Assembly (NCBI GenBank): GCA_036496285.1
Contig: DASXLI010000030.1
Span: 62,001-126,000 of the forward strand
Length of the DNA stretch: 64,000 bases
Source of the DNA: DP-19 sp036496285
Lineage (GTDB): Bacteria; Desulfobacterota; Binatia; UTPRO1
Direction of reading: 5' to 3'
Part shown: positions 44,431 through 52,618 of the stretch, piece by piece
Numbering within the stretch: position 1 is the stretch's first letter
Layout: each line of letters starts with the position of its first letter
Notes under the pieces: model-generated
What the model saw: the letters and a program-made list of their open reading frames with translations, nothing else
The model's database searches: none
What the model was told of the DNA's origin: nothing
Made by a program: the position numbers and the translations under genes

Positions 44431-46359
44431 TCAGGCCCGCCCCGGCTCCGCGGTTCCCATGTCGGTGGCCATTCCGAGAATGCCGAGCAGCTCGCCGATG
44501 GGCGAGAGGATCGCGGCCATCTCGAGGGCGGCGCGCCGCTGCTCACCTCCGGGCAAGGCGTACGTGAAGGCGGGGAGCCGCTCGGAATTGCGCGTCTCCT
44601 TCACCCGATGCAGGGGGTCGCGGGCGAGGCGGGCGACCTCACCGATCGGCAGCGAGAAGAACTCCCGTCCGACCGCCGCTTCCGTTCGCAACCCCCAGAT
44701 CCTGGCCGCGGCGTTGTTCCAATGCGTGACGTTGAAGTCGGGGTCGAGCACGAAGAGCCCCGGATGCAAGCCGTCGAGCACGCCCCGTTGAAACGCGTCC
44801 GCGCGATTCAGCTCGGCCGTGCGGCGCTCGAGCTCGCCGTTCAGGGCCCCGAGCTCCGAGTTGGTGGACTGCAGCTCCTCGACCGTCGCCTCGAGCTCCT
44901 CGTTGGTGGATTGGAGCTCCTCATTGGTGGTCTCGAGCTCCTCGTTGGTGGATTGGAGCTCCTCGTTGGTGGTCTCGAGCTCTTCGTTCGTCGACTGGAG
45001 CTCCTCGTTGGCAGTGGCGGATTGCTCGGTCTGCCGATCCAGCTCGTCGCGCAGCCGCCCGTGTTCGCTGATGTCGTCGGCCATGACCAGCACGCCGCCG
45101 AAGTGCCCTTCCGCGTCGGAGAGCGCGAGGATGCCAAGGTTGACGTGCATCATGTCGCCGGAGCGGCGCGCGAACACGACGTCAGCCATCTCGCTGCGCG
45201 CGTGCGTGTTGCGCACCTCTTCGACGCGCGCGCGCAAGCCTTCGATGCGGTAGCTGATGTCGAGGTCGCGGAACTTCTTGCCGAGCGCGCTGTCGGCGGG
45301 GATCTCGAACACGGTTTCGGCTGCCGCGTTCCAGGTGACGATCGTCTCGGAGGGATCGATGACGACGAGCGCGGCGCTCAGGGAGTCCAGGATCGCGGCG
45401 AAGACCGGCGGTTGCTCGGCGCGTGCCGCATCGCGTGGACGAAAGGCGTGCCCGTTGCGCTCCTCGCGCAGCAACGCCGGGACGCCGCCCTCGTCGCCGC
45501 TCGGCGTGATGCGCTGGAAGATGCGCCATTTGAAATCGACCGGCACGACCCGGCGCGACCGTGACAGCAGCGACTCCGATCGTCCGAGGAAGAGGTAGCC
45601 GTCGTTGCGGGTTGCGTACTGGAATCGTGGCAGCAAGCGGGCTTGCAGGTCGCTGTCGAAGTAGATGAGCACGTTCCGGCAGATGAGCAGGTCGATGTGC
45701 GAGAGAGGGGCGTCCTGCGTGAGATCGTGGCGTCCGAAGATGCACCACTTGCGGACGTCGCGCCGGATGCGGAACGCCTGGCCGTCGGGAAAGAAATAGC
45801 GGTCGGCGAGCTGGCGATCGACGTCTTTCAGCTGCTCGAGCCGGTACAGGCCGGCGCGCGCGGTCGTGAGCGCGTCTTCGTCGATGTCGGTGGCATAGAT
45901 CTTCACGTCGTAGCGGTCGCGCTCCTCGCCGAGCGCCTCGGCGAGGAGGATCGCCAGCGAGTAGGTCTCCTCGCCGGAGGAGCAGCCCGCGCTCCAGAAG
46001 CGCAGCATGCGGGTCCCGGCCGCCTCGCGGATGACGCTCGGCAGCACGCGATCGCGCACGATTCCCCATGCTTCCGCGTCGCGGAAGAAGCGCGTGACGT
46101 TGATGAGGATGACGTCCAGGAGCGCCGCGTGCTCGCCAGCATGTTGGTCCAGGTATTTCGCGTACTCGTCGAACCGGCTGACGTGCACTTGCGACATGCG
46201 CCGCTTGATACGGCGCTGCAGCGACGCTTCTTTGTACTGGCGGAAATCGAAATTGTGCTCGGTGTGGAGCTTCTCGAGCAGGAGGGTGAAGGTCGGGTCG
46301 GGCGGGAGCGCTTCGTCGGCGGCGACGTCCTCTGACTCGAGATCGTCGCCGTCGCTCAT
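44431..46359 (-). CDS. CheR-type methyltransferase fused to PAS domains
   Basis: 642 aa. CheR N-terminal helical domain (FDFRQYKEASLQRRIKRRMS) and SAM-binding domain (RFWSAGCSSGEETYSLAILL; KIYATDIDEDAL; HIDLLICRNVLIYF). Then PAS1 (about 315-430), a heptad coiled coil built of ELQSTNEELETTNE, and PAS2 (about 520-640). No CheB domain is fused; a separate CheB lies 2.9 kb downstream in the same run. Such CheR-PAS proteins typically belong to alternative signalling systems. They methylate glutamates on unknown partners. ATG 46359. Confidence 0.93.
   Translation of the reverse strand: MSDGDDLESEDVAADEALPPDPTFTLLLEKLHTEHNFDFRQYKEASLQRRIKRRMSQVHVSRFDEYAKYLDQHAGEHAALLDVILINVTRFFRDAEAWGIVRDRVLPSVIREAAGTRMLRFWSAGCSSGEETYSLAILLAEALGEERDRYDVKIYATDIDEDALTTARAGLYRLEQLKDVDRQLADRYFFPDGQAFRIRRDVRKWCIFGRHDLTQDAPLSHIDLLICRNVLIYFDSDLQARLLPRFQYATRNDGYLFLGRSESLLSRSRRVVPVDFKWRIFQRITPSGDEGGVPALLREERNGHAFRPRDAARAEQPPVFAAILDSLSAALVVIDPSETIVTWNAAAETVFEIPADSALGKKFRDLDISYRIEGLRARVEEVRNTHARSEMADVVFARRSGDMMHVNLGILALSDAEGHFGGVLVMADDISEHGRLRDELDRQTEQSATANEELQSTNEELETTNEELQSTNEELETTNEELQSTNEELEATVEELQSTNSELGALNGELERRTAELNRADAFQRGVLDGLHPGLFVLDPDFNVTHWNNAAARIWGLRTEAAVGREFFSLPIGEVARLARDPLHRVKETRNSERLPAFTYALPGGEQRRAALEMAAILSPIGELLGILGMATDMGTAEPGRA
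44855..45012 (-). repeat. 21-bp heptad-coding repeats in the CheR-PAS coiled coil
   Basis: About seven direct copies of a 21-bp unit encoding the heptads LQSTNEE/LETTNEE in alternation. They form a rigid parallel coiled coil between the two PAS domains. Multiples of 21 bp keep frame and heptad register. Confidence 0.85.
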
Positions 46360-46471
46360 GGGATGTGCCTCACGCGTCTCAGCCAGACCGCAAGATCGTT
46401 GTGCGCAGGTCGGTCGCGCAAAGTCAACGCGATTCCCGCCCGCGGGCTACGCTAACACTCCGATTCTCCAA

Positions 46472-47314
46472 TCACTTTGACCGCGAGCCGGTCCGTTTCC
46501 CGAGATCGTCCACCTCGAAGGCCTGGGTCCACTGGGCCAGCTCGTCGGGCGTCATGCCGCCACCCTCGAGACGCGCATCGCGGTAGCCGTGACGTCGCAC
46601 GTCGTGCAGGTATTGTCGGGAGAGCAGCGTCCCGCGGCAGACCCCCGCGGGGGCGACGGCATTCTCGGCAATGGCCGCGCGCAGCAGATCCGCCAGCACC
46701 CATGCCGGCACCCGATCGCGCGCATTCGGGTAGGCGAACGCGAAGAGCACGAGATGGCTCAGCAGCACGGGCCAGTGCGTATCGAAGCGCGCGAGGAGCC
46801 TCTTCCAATCGAGCCCGGCGCCGCAGGCGTGCAGCAGGTGATTGATGTCGGCGCCGTCGTAGCGCTCCCGCTCCATGATGAACGCCTTCGACCAGATCAT
46901 CTCCTCGGGCGGGCTCAGGAGGACCGGCACGCCGAGCAGCTCGGCGCGGCGCGCGTGGCGGAACCACTCGTCGTCGACGACGCACAGGCCGTTGCCGGAG
47001 CTGAAGATCACGTCGATCAGGACGTCGCCTGCGAACGCCTTGCCGAGCCAATGCGTGAACGTCACCTCGGTGCGATAGCCGGCATCGGCCAGCACGGAGA
47101 GGATCACGTCGCGCTCGGTCGGCCGGACGAAGATGTCGAAGTCCTTCGTGTGGCGGTGCACGCCGGTGTAGTGGGCGAAGGCGTAGGCGCCGCCGACGAG
47201 GTACGGTGCGCCGGCGGCATTGAGCGTCCGGAGCGCGTGCCGGTAGACCACGAGCTCGGAGGGCTCGGACAGGGCGGCCGACGCCGACGAGCTCGCCGTG
47301 CTCGTCGTGCTCAT
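46472..47314 (-). CDS. Nucleotidyltransferase-fold protein
   Basis: 280 aa. A GG (41-42) followed by KDFDIFV (Asp58, Asp60) and a third acidic residue in VLIDVIF is the minimal nucleotidyltransferase pattern. The helical C-terminal half (WSKAFIMERERYDGADINHL) resembles the AbiEii/MNT-like or kanamycin-transferase-like class. It could transfer NMP to RNA, protein or a small molecule, but substrate is unknown. ATG 47314 overlaps the stop of the metallophosphoesterase gene (ATGA). The N-terminal 18 residues are Ser/Thr/Ala-rich and unstructured. Confidence 0.82.
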   Translation of the reverse strand: MSTTSTASSSASAALSEPSELVVYRHALRTLNAAGAPYLVGGAYAFAHYTGVHRHTKDFDIFVRPTERDVILSVLADAGYRTEVTFTHWLGKAFAGDVLIDVIFSSGNGLCVVDDEWFRHARRAELLGVPVLLSPPEEMIWSKAFIMERERYDGADINHLLHACGAGLDWKRLLARFDTHWPVLLSHLVLFAFAYPNARDRVPAWVLADLLRAAIAENAVAPAGVCRGTLLSRQYLHDVRRHGYRDARLEGGGMTPDELAQWTQAFEVDDLGKRTGSRSK

Positions 47315-48057
47315 CGTGGATCCCGTGGGCGCGGGACGTCGAAGAGCCGGACCGGCGGGCGATCGGGCGCGGTCGCGCGCAAGACCGGCAGCGCGACGTT
47401 GTAGACCGGAATGCCGCTCGCCGTCCGCCCCTCGGCCTGTCCCTTGTGCGCGTGCCCGTGGAAGACGGCCGTCACCGGGTGCGGGTTGAGCGCGGTTTCG
47501 AGACGGCTCGATCCGAGGAACGGGAAGATCTCCGGCGGCTCGCCCTCCACCGTCGCCCGGATCGGCGCATAGTGCATGAGCACGATGCGCTCATCCGTCT
47601 TGAGCCGGGTGAGCGCCGCCTCGAGCTTCACCGCCTCCTCGACGCCGGCGTGGACGAAGTGCTTGATGGGCTCCTCGCCCCACGATTGCAGCGCCCACTC
47701 GCCGAAGCCGCCGGCGAAGCCCTTCACGCCGGCGAAGCCGATGCCGGCCACCTCGCACGACTCGCCGTCGAGCACGATGAGGCCACCATCCACGAGCACG
47801 TGGGTGAGCTCCTCGTGCTTGGCGCACTCGAAGTCGTGGTTGCCGAGGACGGCGAGCTTCGGCATGTCGCCGATCACTGCCAGCTCCTCGACCAGGATCT
47901 TTCCTTCCTCGGGTAGCCCGTAGTCGGTCAGGTCGCCGCATAGCAGGAGGACGTCGGCCTGCGTCGCCGTCCACTCGAACAGCTCGTGCAGGCTTCCCTG
48001 TGACGTTCGGCTGCAATGGAGATCGCCGACCGCCGCGATGCGTATGACGTCCCGCAT
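47311..48057 (-). CDS. Calcineurin-type metallophosphoesterase
   Basis: 248 aa. All five family motifs: VGDLHCS, LLCGDLTDYG, AVLGNHDFEC, VLMHYAP and FHGHAHKG. Binuclear metal hydrolase of phosphomonoesters, phosphodiesters or cyclic nucleotides. Similar in size to the YmdB/YvnB-like single-domain enzymes and no signal peptide, so cytoplasmic. It is translated just before the nucleotidyltransferase (ATGA), a pairing that suggests opposing modification and removal reactions; hypothesis only. Confidence 0.9.
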   Translation of the reverse strand: MRDVIRIAAVGDLHCSRTSQGSLHELFEWTATQADVLLLCGDLTDYGLPEEGKILVEELAVIGDMPKLAVLGNHDFECAKHEELTHVLVDGGLIVLDGESCEVAGIGFAGVKGFAGGFGEWALQSWGEEPIKHFVHAGVEEAVKLEAALTRLKTDERIVLMHYAPIRATVEGEPPEIFPFLGSSRLETALNPHPVTAVFHGHAHKGQAEGRTASGIPVYNVALPVLRATAPDRPPVRLFDVPRPRDPR

Positions 48058-48242
48058 GCCCGCGGGGGTCGCAAGGAGTGTGCCGCAACGCTCGCCTGCG
48101 TGAGGACTCGGAAAAGGGGCGGCGCAGAGCAGATTCGCGGCGGGAAGGGGGTCGGTGAAGGTAAGACCTACACGACGCGGCCGCCGCGCTCACGCCGGGC
48201 CTCTCGGTCGCTCGCGACGCGCGGCGGCGGCGCCGATGCGCG

Positions 48243-48407
48243 CTATTCCTCGTCCTCCTCCATTTCCTGCTCGTCGTCCTCGGACTCGTCCTCCTCGTCG
48301 AGGCTCGACTCCTCCTCGTCCCGTGACTTCTTCGCCGGAGCCTGCTTGGGAGCCGATTTCGTACGGGTGGATTGCGTCTCGCTCTTCCGTTGAGCCTGGT
48401 TCTTCAT
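48243..48407 (-). CDS. Small charged acidic-tail protein
   Basis: 54 aa: a basic first half (RKSETQSTRTKSAPKQAPAK) and an almost purely Glu/Asp second half (SLDEEDESEDDEQEMEED). A strong GGAGG 5 bp before ATG 48407 argues for real translation. Histone-chaperone-like charge pattern, presumably disordered. Unknown function. Divergent from the SRPBCC gene across 297 bp that hold no convincing gene. Confidence 0.65.
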   Translation of the reverse strand: MKNQAQRKSETQSTRTKSAPKQAPAKKSRDEEESSLDEEDESEDDEQEMEEDEE

Positions 48408-48704
48408 GACATCCTCCTTCGTGTGTCCCCGGTGCGTCCGCCGAGGCGCGGAGCTGACGCCGATCCCCGAAGCGAAGGGCGTGCCGCGTCGGCGCCGCCG
48501 ACCGGCGATCATCAGATGCTGGTTCCATCTCGCGGCGAGCACTGCCGCACGCGCGCCTTCTTGCGTCCCGAGGGCGCTTTCTTACGCGCCGTTGTAGGAA
48601 GTTCTGCCGCGCGCGATGCGGTGATCTTCGCACGGGTCGAATCCGCCATCGGCCGGACGTGGCACGGAACGTGCGACGGCGACGCCTGCGAAGGAGGAAA
48701 CGCG

Positions 48705-49163
48705 ATGTCCCACATCGACACTTCGATCGAGGTCGACGTTCCGGTCCGGACCGCCTACAACCAGTGGACCCAGTTCGAGCAGTTTCCGCAATTCCTGGAC
48801 GGGGTGCGCGAGGTACGGCAGCTCGATGACCGGCGCCTCGAATGGCGTGCCGAGATCGGCGGCAAGGAGGTGGTCTGGCGTGCCGAGATCACCGAGCAGA
48901 TCCCCGACGCCCGCATCGCCTGGCACAGCACGTCGGGTGCCCACAACGCCGGCGTCGTCACCTTCCACTACCTGGAGCCGTCGAAGTGCCGCGTCATGCT
49001 GCAGATGGCCTACGATCCCGAGGGCGTTGTCGAGAACGTCGGCGACGCGCTCGGCGCGGCGAAGCTGCGCATCAAGGGTGACCTCGAGCGCTTCAAGCAA
49101 TTCGTCGAGGCGCAGGGGCACGAGAGCGGCGCGTGGCGCGGCGAAGTCCGGCACTCCGAGTAG
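48705..49163 (+). CDS. SRPBCC-family (polyketide cyclase / Coq10-like) protein
   Basis: 152 aa. START-like helix-grip fold: HIDTSIEVDVPVRTAYNQWT, FEQFPQFLDGVREVRQLDD and a long C-terminal helix AAKLRIKGDLERFKQFVEAQ. This subgroup (cyclase/dehydrase, often stress- or sporulation-associated) binds hydrophobic ligands; no catalytic residue is obvious. AAGGAGGAAA at 48691-48700 fixes ATG 48705. Cytoplasmic, monocistronic, convergent with the DUF748 gene. Confidence 0.9.
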   Translation: MSHIDTSIEVDVPVRTAYNQWTQFEQFPQFLDGVREVRQLDDRRLEWRAEIGGKEVVWRAEITEQIPDARIAWHSTSGAHNAGVVTFHYLEPSKCRVMLQMAYDPEGVVENVGDALGAAKLRIKGDLERFKQFVEAQGHESGAWRGEVRHSE

Positions 49164-49210
49164 GCAGCGGCTTCCGCTTCGCCGGGTGCTGCCGCCCACC
49201 GCGGCAGCCC

Positions 49211-50791
49211 TCAGCCGGCGCTCTGCTCGAGCCCGGGAAGGATGGCCTTGAAGAAGGCGTTCTGCACGAGCCGGGTCAAGATCTGCCACGTGCTCGTGTT
49301 GGGGCTCTCGATCGGCCCCTTGACCGACGCCTTCGTCGCGACGTCCTCGGTCTTCGGGTTCTCCAGCAGCTTCGCGATCCCGCCGACCACGCCCTGGTAG
49401 ATCTGGTTCAGGACGGGCTTGTCGCGGTCCTGCTGCGGGTCGTACACCTTCACGTCGCGGAAGAGCGGCTTCACGTACCCGTCGACCTGGTTGTTGCGGA
49501 CGGCCAGCTCCGAGTAGAAGGCGAACTCGCCGCTCGTCACGTCGACGTTCGCTTTCGCCCGTAGGAGATCGTTCATCGACGTGAGCGCGGTGTCGTCGAT
49601 CTTCACGGTCAGGTCGAAGTTCGGGCTCTTCGTCTCCGGGTGGAAGGCCGCGTGCAGGGTGCTCGGGCCGGTGCCCATGAAGTTGCCCTTGATGTCGACG
49701 GTGCCGGCGCCCTCCTTCTGCTGATTGCTGAAATCCTTGACGGTCAGATCGACGTCGGTGAGGAAGACGCGGTAGGGCGGGTCGCCGGTCTTGTCGATCA
49801 TGCCGACGGTGCTCTTCGTCATGTGGACGTGCTGGGCGCGCAGCTGCACCTCGGGGTCGTTGCTCACCTGCTTGGCGGCCTCGATCGTCTGCTGGCGCAT
49901 GCGCTCGGACTCGGCGGCGTTGGCGTTGGTGGAGACATAGTCGGCGTCGGCGCCGTCGACGGTCACCTCCGCGAGATCGACCCGGCGGATCTTCGGGGCG
50001 TACTCCAGGCTGCCGCGTGCCGTGAAGGTTCCCTTGCGGATCGTCGCGTAGTCCTTCAGGACGCCGGTCAGATAGGCGAGCGGCAGCTTCGCGAGCGAGA
50101 CATCGGTCTGCAGGCCGGCGTAGGGCTCGGCGAGGAAGTCGGCGTGGCCGTCGACGTGCAGCGTGCCCTTGTCGAACACGACGGCATCGACCGTCAGCTC
50201 CGACGGATACTTGCGGTCGGGTGAGCGGATGTTGCGGATGTTGGTCGCCTCGATGTTCACCCGGGTCATGTGGAGCGGCTTGAACTCGCCGCCCGGCGTG
50301 TAGGTCATGTCGCCGTCGATCACGCGGATCTCGTTGATCTTGAGCGGGTAGATCTGCTCGAAGGCGCGCTGCCAGCTACGGCCGCGCTCCGCCGCGGGCG
50401 TCGGGTTGTCCACCTCGCGCTCGCCCTGCTGCGGGTCGAAGTGCAGGGTGGGGTGCAGGATCTGGAAGTCGGCGACGAGCCGGCCGTGGAGGAGCGCGAG
50501 CCACTGCACGCTCGCGGTGAGCTTCGGCACCTCGCCGAGCGGCGGCTTCGGGTTCGACTCCTGCACGATCGTCCAGTCGACCAGCTGGATGGCGCCGTTC
50601 CAGGGATGGAAGCGGACCTTGGCGATGTGGACCTTGTACCCCTTGAGGCTCGCGTTCATGCCGCCCTCGATGCGCCGGCGGAGCGGCTCGTCGAGGAAGA
50701 ACGACGCGATTGCGACCACGAAGAGCGCGATCGCGACGCCGAGCACCACACGCACCCAGCGGCGCTCCGGCCAATGCAGGCCCACGGCCAT
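49211..50791 (-). CDS. DUF748/AsmA-like membrane-anchored protein
   Basis: 526 aa. One N-terminal membrane helix (VVLGVAIALFVVAIASFFLD) and a long beta-rich periplasmic part of the AsmA/DUF748 type, with repeated strands such as KVHIAKVRFHPWNGAIQLVD, NEIRVIDGDMTY, GTVDIKGNFMG. These proteins are thought to bridge inner and outer membranes for lipid transfer; this one is on the short side (relatives often 700-1200 aa). ATG 50791. Divergent from the GT-C-like gene. Confidence 0.85.
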   Translation of the reverse strand: MAVGLHWPERRWVRVVLGVAIALFVVAIASFFLDEPLRRRIEGGMNASLKGYKVHIAKVRFHPWNGAIQLVDWTIVQESNPKPPLGEVPKLTASVQWLALLHGRLVADFQILHPTLHFDPQQGEREVDNPTPAAERGRSWQRAFEQIYPLKINEIRVIDGDMTYTPGGEFKPLHMTRVNIEATNIRNIRSPDRKYPSELTVDAVVFDKGTLHVDGHADFLAEPYAGLQTDVSLAKLPLAYLTGVLKDYATIRKGTFTARGSLEYAPKIRRVDLAEVTVDGADADYVSTNANAAESERMRQQTIEAAKQVSNDPEVQLRAQHVHMTKSTVGMIDKTGDPPYRVFLTDVDLTVKDFSNQQKEGAGTVDIKGNFMGTGPSTLHAAFHPETKSPNFDLTVKIDDTALTSMNDLLRAKANVDVTSGEFAFYSELAVRNNQVDGYVKPLFRDVKVYDPQQDRDKPVLNQIYQGVVGGIAKLLENPKTEDVATKASVKGPIESPNTSTWQILTRLVQNAFFKAILPGLEQSAG

Positions 50792-50913
50792 GAGGAAATT
50801 CCGCCAGAGTGGCCGTTGATGGGCAAATCCGGGCCGTGCGGGTTCACGCGAACGGCCGGGAGCCGCTCCGGCTCTTGCCGTTCGCCGCGAGGCATGTCAG
50901 GTGGACGCCGAGG

Positions 50914-52173
50914 ATGGGTTGGCAACCGGGGGAGGGACGTCTCGATCGGCGCGATCGCCGCGACGCGCTTCTGCTCTTCCTGCTCGCGCTCGTCGCGTAT
51001 CGCATCGCCTGTCCGGGGCCGTCGGGATACGACCAGTACGCGCTGCTCGCGCGTGCGTTGATCCACGGCAGCCTCTCGCTGCCCGAGCGGCCGCCGGCGC
51101 TCGAGATGGCGGAGTGGCGGGGGCGCGCGTACTTCACCAATCCGCCGACGCCGGCCCTGCTGCTCACGCCGCTGGTATGGATCGCGGAACGCGAGCCGCT
51201 CCGCAGCTGGCTGCTCAAGTGGAACGGCGGTTTCGAGCTGCCGCTCGCCTGGATCCAGACCGGCCTGTCGCTCCTGCTCGGCGCGGCCAGCGTCGGCATC
51301 GCGCGCCTCGCGCTCGGCCGCATCCCGGTCTCGCGCCGCGCGGCCAACTGGGGCGCGATCCTCTTCGGCTTCGGCTCGATCCACTGGTACCACGCGACGA
51401 TCGGCTCGGTCTGGTACATCGCCGAGATCGTCCACTGCTTCTTCATGTGGCTCGTGGTGCTGGAGTGGCTCGGCAAGGCGCGCCCGGCGCTCCTCGGCCT
51501 TGCGTTGGCCGCGGCCTTCTGGTGCCGCATGGAGACGGTGGTTGCGGTGCCGTTCGTGCTGGTGGCGCGTTCCGACCGCTGGCTCGCGTGGCCGCCGGAG
51601 CGGCGGCTGCCGCGGCCGCGACTCGGCTGGCTCGCCGCGTTCGCGACGCCGGTCGCGGGCGTGCTCGCGCTCAATGCTGGCTACAACTGGGTGCGCTTCG
51701 GCGTCTTCGGCAATCAGGCGTACGAGCTGCTGCTGAAGAACGCTGCCGGCTTCGGCAACAGCCTCTTCAACGTCCACAACTGGCCGGCGCACGTGTACAT
51801 GCTCTTCCGCCAGCCCCCGGTCTACCAGCGGACCTATCCCTGGGTGATCCCGGCGATCTCCGGCCTCGCGATCGAGTATACGACGCCGGCCTTCATCTAT
51901 GCCCTGCGCGCGCCGCTCGATCGGCTCACGGCGGCGTGCTGGGTCGGCATCCTGCTCTTCTGCGCGGTGCTGTTCCAGTTCGGCGGGACCGGCATGAGCC
52001 AGTTCGGATACCGCTTCGCGCTCGACTTCTATCCGCTGCTGACCGTGCTGACCGTGCGTGGGATGGACCGGCCGATCCGCTGGTGGCATGTGGTGCTCAT
52101 CTTGATCGGGGTCGCGGCCAACGTGTGGGGCATCTGGGTGCTGACGCATCTCGAGATCGCGAGGCTCTTCTGA
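50914..52173 (+). CDS. Multi-pass membrane protein, GT-C glycosyltransferase-like
   Basis: 419 aa with about nine membrane helices (DALLLFLLALVAYRIA; GLSLLLGAASVGIARLAL; CFFMWLVVLEWL; LAAFATPVAGVLALNAGYN..). The first extracellular loop GPSGYDQYALLARALIHGS, with the following SLPERPP, resembles the acidic-loop region of dolichyl/polyprenyl-phosphate-sugar transferases, which move a sugar from a lipid carrier. The conserved DxD/ExD is not clear (GYDQY), so the assignment is tentative. ATG 50914 is preferred; GTG 50809 would add 35 residues. The last codons overlap the cytochrome start (TGATG). Confidence 0.7.
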   Translation: MGWQPGEGRLDRRDRRDALLLFLLALVAYRIACPGPSGYDQYALLARALIHGSLSLPERPPALEMAEWRGRAYFTNPPTPALLLTPLVWIAEREPLRSWLLKWNGGFELPLAWIQTGLSLLLGAASVGIARLALGRIPVSRRAANWGAILFGFGSIHWYHATIGSVWYIAEIVHCFFMWLVVLEWLGKARPALLGLALAAAFWCRMETVVAVPFVLVARSDRWLAWPPERRLPRPRLGWLAAFATPVAGVLALNAGYNWVRFGVFGNQAYELLLKNAAGFGNSLFNVHNWPAHVYMLFRQPPVYQRTYPWVIPAISGLAIEYTTPAFIYALRAPLDRLTAACWVGILLFCAVLFQFGGTGMSQFGYRFALDFYPLLTVLTVRGMDRPIRWWHVVLILIGVAANVWGIWVLTHLEIARLF

Positions 52174-52616
52174 TGCGCGGGAATCGTGTCATGCTCGCCG
52201 TCGCGGCGGCCGCCGTCTGGGGCTGCAGCATGACCGTGCAGCACGACGTGCAGGAAGCCGCGATGCCGCCCACGAGCGCCGCGGTCGTCGCCGGGCGCGA
52301 CGAGTTCGTGCACGCGTGCGCGCCCTGCCACGGCGTCGACGGCCGCGGCAATGGCCCGGTGGTGTCCGCGCTGCGCTCCCCGCCGCCCGACCTGACGACG
52401 CTTGCCCGGCGGGCGACGGGACGCTTCCCGCGCGAGCGCATCGTCGCCGTGCTGGCGGGCGACATGCCGGAGGCGGCGCACGGGACGAAGGAGCTACCGG
52501 TCTGGGGCGCGCGCTTCGCACCGCGCCCCGCCGGCAGCGAGGTCACGGCGCCGACCGACGAGCGCATGGCGGCGATCGTCGACTATCTCGCGTCGATCCA
52601 GCGCACGGGAATGTAG
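52173..52616 (+). CDS. Monoheme cytochrome c lipoprotein
   Basis: 147 aa. Lipoprotein signal with lipobox AVWGC, one heme motif HACAPCHGVDGRGNGP and a Met candidate in GDMPEAAHG. Similar loop pattern to the modules of the triheme protein at 798. Periplasmic electron carrier. ATG 52173 overlaps the preceding TGA (TGATG), so it is coupled to the membrane protein gene. The YcbB-like transpeptidase follows 2 bp after its stop. Confidence 0.88.
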   Translation: MRGNRVMLAVAAAAVWGCSMTVQHDVQEAAMPPTSAAVVAGRDEFVHACAPCHGVDGRGNGPVVSALRSPPPDLTTLARRATGRFPRERIVAVLAGDMPEAAHGTKELPVWGARFAPRPAGSEVTAPTDERMAAIVDYLASIQRTGM

Positions 52617-52618
52617 GC

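Noticed and set aside
48512..48649. 45-residue Lys/Ala-rich minus-strand frame in the 48408-48704 gap
   Set aside because: No ribosome site; it overlaps the leader of the SRPBCC gene. Composition alone is not enough.
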